A stretch of 64,000 nt of DNA, taken from positions 17,910,161 through 17,974,160 of the forward strand of contig NC_052046.1 in the NCBI RefSeq assembly GCF_015832195.1. Reading direction: 5' to 3'. Under the pieces are notes generated by a model. That model made no database searches, had not been told where the DNA came from, and saw only the letters and a list, made by a program, of their open reading frames with translations. This stretch comes from Motacilla alba alba (taxonomy: Eukaryota; Chordata; Aves; Passeriformes; Motacillidae). The position numbers were made by a program, and so were the translations under genes. This document shows, piece after piece, positions 55,753-64,000 of the stretch. Every line of letters starts with the position of its first letter. The first letter of the stretch is position 1.

Positions 55753-58700
55753 ATGCTGGGCTCTCTCCTGAGTCTCTGGTTTGAAGCCATGCCAGCAACC
55801 ATGTTTGCAGTGCCAGTAGGCAGCTGGAGCAATGTTTTGGGTCTCATGGCTCAAGTCATTTTAGGACAGGCCTTTCAAGTTGATTCAGCAAACATTGGCC
55901 CTTTTTCTTCTAGCATAAAGAACATGTTTTTTCAATAATGTATTTATAAGCCAGGCTAGATCTTGTCTCCACATGAGATGGTAAAATATTAATCTGCCTG
56001 TGTTGTCAGAGTTGAATGTGGCTGTCAAGATCTTTAGCGCAGAGCTCAGGAGAGGTCTGATGCAGCGCCTGCCTGTGGGCAGAGTCCCTGCCCTGGGCTG
56101 GTTGGCCCCAGCAAGGGCTTTCCAAACTCTCACCGCTGTGTCTTGCAGCTGCTTATGTTCCCTTTTGTGGCTGTGTCTGTACGAAGATGGGAACTGAGCA
56201 GTGTGTCCTAATGTGGCTTTAGCAATATTGCAGCTTATTTAATGTCTGCTTTCTTGCTGTCCTGGTTCTGACATGTCATCAAATCTTATTCCGTCTGAAC
56301 TGTAATGCTGTCACAGTAAAATGAACAGAGAAATGATGTTTATGGAAGCACCTTTCTCTTTGGGTACTTTACATAAGTGGGGCCATGTGTCCCTTGCATT
56401 TTTCATCTCATCCTGCTGTTATGTCTCTAGAGTGGTACACCTGAGTCTGTGTTTTATATACCTCCTAAAAAGGAGGAAAAATAGCTTGCAAGAATTTTTT
56501 TGGGCCAGAGGCCGGTTAGGAGTAAAGACCTGACAGGGTTGATGCTTATCCAAAATCCTGGAATTTTTCATGGATGATAGGTGTTGGGTTTGTACCCCAG
56601 GATAAAATATTTTGTTCTTTTCAGAGGAGTGTCTCAGCTTTGGACAGCAGAGATAATAAAACGGGAAGAGGAATTACTATCCATACAACATTATCAGTCT
56701 GCTTAACCAGGTGCCAATATTTATACCACCATGTCTACACAGATAAATCTCAAAATATTTTTCAGCATGTTTGGCAATCTTTGCGGTGCTCCCACTGTTT
56801 TCAAGTTTAAGTAATGTCATTCTGCAAAGCAGCTGTTGGGCTGAGGAGAACTTGCTCTCAGATACACAATATATCAAATTTCTGATTTTTATTGTAGTCT
56901 GACTGAGCTTTGTACTAGAAAATTTCAGGGGATATATTTTAAAAATCTCTAAATAAGAATATTCTGAAGAGGAATACTTTGAGAGTTGAAGGAAAGAGAG
57001 GAAACTAAGTTCAAGAAGAAATATTAGAAAGAATTTGTTAGGGGTTATGGAGAGGTATAAAATTAACTTTCAAACATGTAAGTACCATGACAAAAACCCT
57101 TCAGATTTTAAGGCATTTGTCTTCAATGGACTGGCATGTGCTTGAAGGAGCAGCAAAGATGGCAAGACTTGGACAAATCCCAAAACTCTCTGAAGTGGAT
57201 GTCTGAGTAAAAGCCCTAATACCTAAAGGAAGCAGTGTTTGCCAGCCAGGTTCAGGGAACAGGGACACCTGGGGGGCCATTGCCTCATGTTGGGGTGTTG
57301 GGGAGCAGTGGGCCTCCATATGCTGCCTTCAGGGTGTCATAGTGCTATGTCTATTTTGGCTTTTCTGGTTTGGCAGGTTTTGCAGGCGTGTTGCAGAGTG
57401 ATGCTCTGTGCCACAAATCTCATGGCTGCAGTTAGAACCAAGCTCATAGGAAAGCCCAGCTCCTGCTGAGATGTCTCTCTTCAAAAGAACTGTCATTCAG
57501 ACAGTTCAGACAACAGCCCTCTTTCTGCATAAATTATCTTGCAGTCTGTAACCTTTCCAGTTTCCAACCTCTCTTCCAAATCTGTACGCTGCTCTTCATA
57601 GCACCTTGGGGCCTAGCTTGTTTGGGAGCTTTCCTGGTACTTAGGCTTTGTCACACCTTTCCCTAATCCCATTTTATTCCTAGAAATCTTCCTGACTGCG
57701 CTAACTGTGACAGTATTAGGCAGCTGCTCAACCAAGTATGCACTTGTTTACATTAATCTCTGTATAGTTGATCCTCATTACTTGGTGGTTAATGATCTTA
57801 CTCCTACATAGGGACCGAATTTGCGAAGACACCCCTCTTGGTTCTGATACTGCTCCTTTGCAACTACTACATGAAATCTACTGCAAAAGATCTGCATGCC
57901 AGTGGAAGGCAGCATCAGCAGGTGATTACTTCAGAAGATACTTGAAGAAAAAATTAACTGAACAAAATATCTTTAAAAACAGTTTCTGGCTCCTCTTTTT
58001 AAAGTTCTCCTTTGAACATGAGAATGCTTGCAAGCTTATATTTCCTGGACTATGGTTTCCTAGTGTTAGCTTTGCCTACAGATCATAGTCTGAAGCTTCA
58101 ATAGCTCTTCCCTAATGTGTGAAACAGATCTGGTGTGATGGAAGTGTTGAGACACATCCAGAAAGTTCAGGATCTGAAGCTGGAAAATAAGCATCATGGA
58201 AGATTACTGTCAGTTTTTCCTGTTTCCTCAGACTCAGTGAAACATTTGACACTTTTTCCCACACTCAGACATTGCAGAGAAAACATCTTTTTTGTGCCTT
58301 TTTTTTTTGCCTGGACAGTGCCATGACTATAAGAAGAATTTATGAAGGTGCCCCATCTCTTCACAGATGACTGGACTTCCTTGCTAACAACTGCCCACTA
58401 ATCTGCTAAAATGCTTTTGGATGTAAATTGTTAATTGCATAGAAACCTCCTAAAACTACCTCTGGCCTCAGTGAAACCAGCATCCATAGGACTGGGATTT
58501 GGATAGGCAGAGAACTGCCACTTTCCCCTCAGAGTCCCTTAATGTTTTGGCACAGAAGACATGGACTTCCCCATTTTCCTGCAGTGCTTTATGGCTGGTG
58601 ATAAATTTGATATCTATTTCAAGAATAATTTGCCATTCCCATTAAATCCATTAACTTATATAACTAATGCATCATAACTAATGCATCAGTGCTACCTGTG

Positions 58701-61700
58701 ACAACCAAATAACACATACCAGTAGCTAAAGGGTAATTTTTTTCCTGACACATACAATATAAATTTATTTCTATAAAGGAGTAAAGAAAGTACAGGAACT
58801 TACTTGATTTGCATGAATTTGTGTGTTTCAAAAGGTGAAAATAAGCCAAACCAGAATCACATTATAAGCTTATTGTGAGTATTATGAGCTCATCCTTAGA
58901 TGAGTGTCCCTACAAAATGTCTCAGTGTGGGTTGATATTCTGCTGGTCTCTTTTCACAGCTGGATACATTTGCTGAGCTGTCCATCTTCTGGGGTGATTT
59001 GCTCCTAAAATGTCAAGCAACTGTTTTAAAAAGGGAATGTGATATAGCTGAAGGAAAGAAAAAAAAAGACTTGTTTAAATGCTACAGACCTTCAAGAAAC
59101 ACTAATTAAAGAGCCTGACTTAATAAAAGATGGAATTGGATGATGGCATCAGTTGATGGCCTCAGCTATTATGGTGTGTTAGCTACCTCTGGAACTCTGG
59201 GGGATATTGTAGAAGAAAACAATCATCAATATATAATGCTACATCTCAGTCTTTGCAGAGACTTCCAAGAAGGAAATTGCTGACCTTTTCTCTCAGCCAT
59301 TTTCTCTGAGATGTTTCCATTCCATTTTGCTTTTAAACTATTTAGAAGCATTACTAGCAGCCTGTTGAAACATCACAGAAATGTAATGATATGGTCAGAC
59401 AGACGGACAGAATTCTGTTTCCTGGAATGGCTCTTGCAGTCCCAGAAACATTTCTCCCTGCATAGCAACAATTCTTGAAAATCCATGATCATATAAAATG
59501 AAGCAGAAAAAGAAAAGCAGGTACATAGCCCAGTCTCCTATAAAAGAGGAAATATAACCCAGGAAAGTAATTGCAAGGTGCCCCTGAAAACAAAATGGAA
59601 GAAGATGCTTTTAGGTTCAGCACCAGCAGAGGAAATTTGGAGCCGTTAGCAGCCGGTTGTTTGATGTTTATTGCCAGTGAAATTTATCAGTGTTTCCTAC
59701 ACTTTCTGTACAGAAATGGTGTTGCATGAGTGAAATATCTTTAATCTATTAGTTTTTCCTTTTAAACCCTGTGATGTCTCCCATTTAACTATATCTAATG
59801 GGCTAAAAGTAGCAATGTGATATCACACATGGGGTGTAGCATGGGGGTTATAGACTGAACTCTGTAAACATGGCAAAACGCTTGCCTGTTCTCTTTAGAA
59901 TGAACAAATGGATCATTGAATCAGGTATTCCTCCTCACCTCTTCTAGGCTGCAACACAGCACCTTTTGTAGAGCTCTGCAGCATGCCTGGGCGCTGGCTC
60001 TGCAGCCACTGGCCTCCTCCTGTTGCTTTCAGGTGATGTTGGTCCATCTCAGGGTCTCGGAACTGGGATTAAAGCACCCAGTGGCTGTGACAGATGTTTT
60101 TTCTTGCATTGCAGTTTGGTTTGCTTTTAACCCTGAGCAGGTTGGTTTGCATGACAGCGCAGTGGTGTCAGCACTGCTGCAGCTCTGTCTCATTGGCAGT
60201 AGTGCAAAGTTGAGGTCACTTATTCTCCTTGGAGTTAGTCACATCCATCCTAGCCCTTGAGTCAGATTCCTAAGCAGGAGGCATGGGAGTCGGGTGGGGC
60301 AAGGGGACTTTAGCTTTTAAAGTCTACCGTGTCCTGTCTGAAAATTATCAAACGAGGTTTTTGTCAGTGTGCAGCTCTGCCTTTGAGGAGCTGCATAGAC
60401 TCAACAGAGGAGACAAAAGAGAATTTTGGTTCAACTTTCAGTTGACTGACTTTTCTGATAACTAAATTTTTTAATGTAGTAGCCCAAGTGTATCTGCGTC
60501 TTATGTCTTGGCTTTGCTTTCAATTGAAGCCCAAAGAATTTCCATTTGAGAACTGAAAGCAGATGTTGGAAACAGCTTTTTTATATCTCCATAATCTCAA
60601 AATGACCCATGTATGTATAATATAGACTTTTCAGATTTGTTTGAAAATATATTGCTTCTGAGTTGACTTTTCTTGTGCCAAAGCCTTGAATCTGGCACAT
60701 TTTTTCAGCCAAAGCCCCAGTCTAACTCCATTTTTTTTAAATATTGGAAACATTCAGCAAGAGCTGTTGACAAGGTTTGCTGTATTTTTTTATGGTATCA
60801 TTTTCACATTAGTATTAAATGAGAAATTAAATGTAGGAAAATAGACTTTTTATTTAAATAGAATAAAAGCTCTGAGTACTGTCCTTTAAAGTCTGAAATT
60901 CATGGTATTGTTCCAGAATGGCTTCCCTTTTGTGATGGCTCCTCAGCAGTGTGAGTACAAAATTTATGCTCAGTGCATTTCTAGGCTATGTTTCCTAGAA
61001 GTTACCCATAAATACTGATAAAAAAATTTGGTTTAATATAGGGATTAAGAAATAGATAGTTCTTAGGATTCCGTGTGAAAACTGTGTATGTTACTGTATA
61101 GCGTAACTTGTCAGACGCTGTATATGGTTACCTAGTGAAGTGTAATTTTCTAAATTGAAATTTGCTTACAAGACTCAACATAATATTTTTTTCTTAAAAC
61201 ATCACAAATGATGTTCTGCAACAAAGACCTTGTTCTCATGCGACTTAGCTGTTACATTCAGATTAAATTTTGAAGCTGAAAAACTTGGTATTTGAGCCAT
61301 GCTTTGGAAGATCCAGGCACATTCAGGGAATAATAGTATATAATTGCAGTGTATTGTAGAGTATAAAGATAATTTGGGATATAATTGCTTTGAAGCAACG
61401 GACACACTTTGCTGAAAATGCGTTATGTTTAAGGGTAATCGTTTTCTTGGAAATGAAAATGATTAGTTTTTTAGGGTTTCACTAGTATGCCCTCCAAAAG
61501 CTCTGATAAACATACACTTGCTGGATAGTTTTTCTAGAACGATGACCCATCTTTTTGATTACAGAGGCTTATAAATCATATTACCTTGTGCACTTCAGTC
61601 ATATTTGCTGATACTGTATTTTGGCTCCTATGGTGGTAATCATTTTAAGCTGCTGGGTTTTTTTAATTAATATTGAGTTATTTTTCTCTGAGTTAAAACA

Positions 61701-62849
61701 GCTTCAGAAAATGTAATAAAAAACATGTGCCTCTCTAGTACTACATAAAATTAACTTAGGAAAGCCAGCAACTTAGGCAGAAGTCTGTTCATACAACCTT
61801 CCAGCCTGAATTGATGAGATATGATACAAACAACAGAAAAGGTAGGCATGTGTATGGAAAGAGTGCAAATTTAGGATGGGAGTGATGCAACAGAAGTGTA
61901 GGGTTTGGTATGAAATTCTGGAGGACTGAGAGGTATTTTAGTTGCAAAGCAATATTAGTTGTTTTTAGTGGAGATAGCCACTTGAAAAACCCCCAACTTA
62001 GGTAGAAGAGGTGACAAAATTGAGTTGCAGGGAGCAGGCAGGGTGTGCAATCTGTGATACAGAAGTGCAAGGGGCACATGGACAGATTCCCTGTCCTATC
62101 TCTGTGTGAGATTGCAAAGGGCAAGTGTGGAGATTGTGTGACATGCAGGATGTGTGGGTAGACAGCACTGGTCAGGAAGATGTGACTGCAATAACACAGG
62201 ACTGAACCATGGCCAGAGCTGCAAGTTGGACTGAGCAGGTTTGTATTATCCTCTGAGTTCCAGGGTCTGGGGGACAGCCAGGACTGGTTCAAGTCTGGTG
62301 CTATGTCCCATGCAGATCTCATCACCATGATGAGCTGCTAAAGGATCCAGAATGACAAAAATATTTTCAGCAGCCACTTAAAAAATAAAATTGTCTTTTA
62401 AATAAAGGTAGGGAAAGGAGAGTAGAAAAAAGTGAGAAGACAAAATATGCAGAAGGATACAATATAGGGAGAGAAAAGGCAGCAAGTGAATAGGAAACCT
62501 GTTGCTGGGGATGGATGCTGAAGAGACAGATGCAGAACCTAACTTGAACAAAACTTTGGAGCAAGCATCTGCTAATGGGTTTCTCTGTATTAACCTTCTC
62601 TTTTTGTTGTGTCGAACACAACTAGTGCCAATGTCTTGCTAAAAATGGGCACTGGTTTCCTTTAGACATCTATTGCAATGAGCAGACATTATGCCAACAT
62701 ACTGGCCTGTACTTACTGAAAGCAGGTATGTCTTTTCTTCTATGTGAAGAATGAGTCTGATACCCTCATCTCTCCCAAAACGGTAACAGGGAGACTCTTT
62801 CCACGTTGTGTGTCTCTGCACAGCCCCTTTAGACAGATTCCAAAGATCA
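55753..62849. other. Unique non-coding DNA, no genes recognised
   Basis: This includes the longest open frame in the window, 179 codons on the minus strand (61789-62328). That frame has irregular composition (many His, Leu, Pro, Cys), no known motif and no conserved-looking start, so it is probably chance. A two-copy 14-bp repeat is at 58660-58687. No element ends were seen. Confidence 0.5.
58660..58687 (+). repeat. Two-copy 14-bp tandem repeat
   Basis: ATAACTAATGCATC occurs twice in direct succession without a mismatch. Confidence 0.92.
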
Positions 62850-63700
62850 CAGAATCACTCAGAATTGCAGAATCATTTACCTTGGAGAAGACCTCTGAGA
62901 TAATTGAATCCAATCTTTGCTTAAACACCTCCAGGGATGGTGACTCTACCACTTCCCTGGGCAACCCTTTCCAATAGCAGATCACCCTTTCTGTGAAGGA
63001 TTTCTTCATAATGTCCAATCTAAGTGTCCTCTAGTGCAGATTGAGGCAATGTCCTCTTATCCTGACACGGCTTGCCTTGTAGAAGAAGCTAACCCCCACC
63101 TGGCCACAGCCTCCTTTCAGGCAGTGATAGAGAGTGATAAGGTCTCCCCTGAGCCTCCTTTTCTCCAGGATAAACACCCCCAGCTCCCTCAGCTGCTCCT
63201 CACAGGACCTGTGCTCCAGACCCTGCCCCAGCTCCATTGCCCTTCTCTGCACTCTCTCCAGCTCCTCAGTGTCTTTCCTGCAGTGAGGGCCCAGAGCTGG
63301 ACACAGCACTCGAGGTGTGGCCTCACCAGTGCCCAGCACAGGGGGACAATCCCTGCCCTGCTCCTGCTGGCCACACCATTGCTGATCCAGGCCAGGATGC
63401 CATTGCCCTTCTTGGCCACCTGGGCACACCCTGGCTCATGTTCAGCTGCTGTCACCAGCACCCCAGGTCCTTTCCAGCTACTCTGCCCTGGCCTGTGGAG
63501 CTGCCTGGGGTTGTTGGGACCCAAGGACAGGACCTGGAGCTTGGCCTTGTTGCCCTGACTCATCCAGTCCAGATCCCTCTGCAGAGCCTTCCTGCCCTCC
63601 AGCAGATCAGCACTCCCACCCAAACTGGTGGTTTTTTTTGTGAACTTCTAATAGCAAACTCAATCTTCTCATCCAGATTATCAATAAACATATCCAGAAA
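62850..63700 (-). mobile_element. CR1 LINE, 5'-truncated, antisense
   Basis: Read on the minus strand the copy runs from just before the reverse-transcriptase motif C region (about 63700), through the ORF2 C-terminus, to a CR1 3' end near 62850 with decayed terminal repeats (reverse complement of AGAATCACTCAGAATTGC and AGAATCATTTACC). It is the best preserved CR1 here by similarity to the family. The ORF2 tail is still readable in pieces (see the ORF2 remnant entry). It belongs to a different CR1 branch from the two plus-strand copies, judging by the sequence around the 3' UTR. The 5' truncation point near 63700 is approximate. Confidence 0.94.
62900..63640 (-). pseudogene. CR1 ORF2 C-terminal remnant, frameshifted
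   Basis: Three minus-strand frames cover successive parts of the ORF2 C-terminus. One at 63189-63623 has 'SADLLEGRKALQRDLDWM' and 'KKGNGILAWISNGVASRSR', then 'LVRPHLECCVQLWA'. One at 63031-63429 has 'ELERVQRRAMELGQGLEH' and 'LRELGVFILEKRRLRGDLIT'. One at 62740-63018 has 'LPREVVESPSLEVFKQRLDS'. The frame changes show at least two frameshifts. This part of ORF2 follows the RT catalytic core; the catalytic FADD box itself would lie near 63640 and is not preserved. Confidence 0.9.
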
Positions 63701-64000
63701 GATGTGAGGGGAAGGCAAAATTTAGATAGGTCACACTCTATGACTGGTCTGGAGAAAAGCTGAGACACCAGTCCTAAAGGAGGAAGGCTGCTATCTGGGT
63801 GTCCTAGGGTAACATTATGATGCTTGTATCCCCAGTTGTGTGTTCTGTTTATGCTGGATGTTATATTCTGTGTCTTCAAGAGTGGCTCTGAGAGCAAAAG
63901 CAGGGAGAAGAAGCATGGGGTTTGTTATCAGGGACTGCACTCTTCCACATTCTGCACTGGACTGTGTTGTCTGGCCGCAGACGAGGCAGAACAGGGCCCT
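63701..64000. other. Unique DNA to the window end
   Basis: Nothing recognised. A 96-codon minus-strand frame (63607-63897) overlaps the CR1 boundary and has no motif. Confidence 0.5.

Noticed and set aside
61789..62328. 179-codon minus-strand open frame, the longest in the window
   Set aside because: No known motif, irregular composition, and it lies in ordinary AT-rich unique DNA. In 64 kb of sequence a frame this long can occur by chance. Only conservation or expression would revive it.

Overview
The window looks like non-coding (intergenic or intronic) DNA from a bird, most likely a songbird. The evidence is the repeat content. Several chicken-repeat-1 (CR1) LINE copies, including one with most of ORF2, sit beside at least three convincing and one probable solo LTR of endogenous retroviruses. 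There are no L1- or Alu-type mammalian repeats. The assignment to birds is strong; the assignment to songbirds is inference from the LTR load. I found no intact host gene, no tRNA or rRNA gene and no CRISPR array. The longest open frames (143 to 179 codons) look fortuitous or lie inside LTRs.

Layout. 1-2.35 kb: unique AT-rich DNA. 2.36-3.19 kb: CR1, plus strand. 5.91-6.31 kb: CR1, minus strand, followed by an unassigned repeat-like stretch to 6.48 kb. 10.33-12.99 kb: the longest CR1, plus strand, running from the endonuclease domain through reverse transcriptase to the 3' end, with the reading frame broken many times. 15.27-15.99 kb: a probable LTR (plus) with a CpG-rich end. 16-27 kb: unique DNA with one odd 123-codon minus-strand frame at 16.2-16.6 kb. 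27.15-28.08 kb: an unidentified block with protein-like but broken frames. 28.64-29.55 kb: solo LTR (plus) with a perfect 5-bp target-site duplication. 31.7-32.1 kb: a TATA box on the minus strand and a three-copy 21-bp repeat, possibly another LTR or promoter. 32.3-44.1 kb: mostly unique, with a 12-bp perfect hairpin at 42.5 kb and a small CR1 end at 41.7 kb. 44.17-44.85 kb: solo LTR (minus) with a perfect 5-bp duplication. 50.95-51.09 kb: A/C-only tract able to form G-quadruplex on the minus strand. 52.57-53.98 kb: a long (1.4 kb) solo LTR (minus) with a perfect 5-bp duplication and inverted termini. 55.7 kb: short CR1 end. 62.85-63.70 kb: CR1 (minus).

Nothing here amounts to a working gene system. 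The story is retroelement insertion and decay: 5'-truncated CR1 copies, and proviruses that recombined down to single LTRs carrying old promoter and polyadenylation signals. The most useful results are the element boundaries supported by target-site duplications, and a few unexplained segments that merit homology searches.
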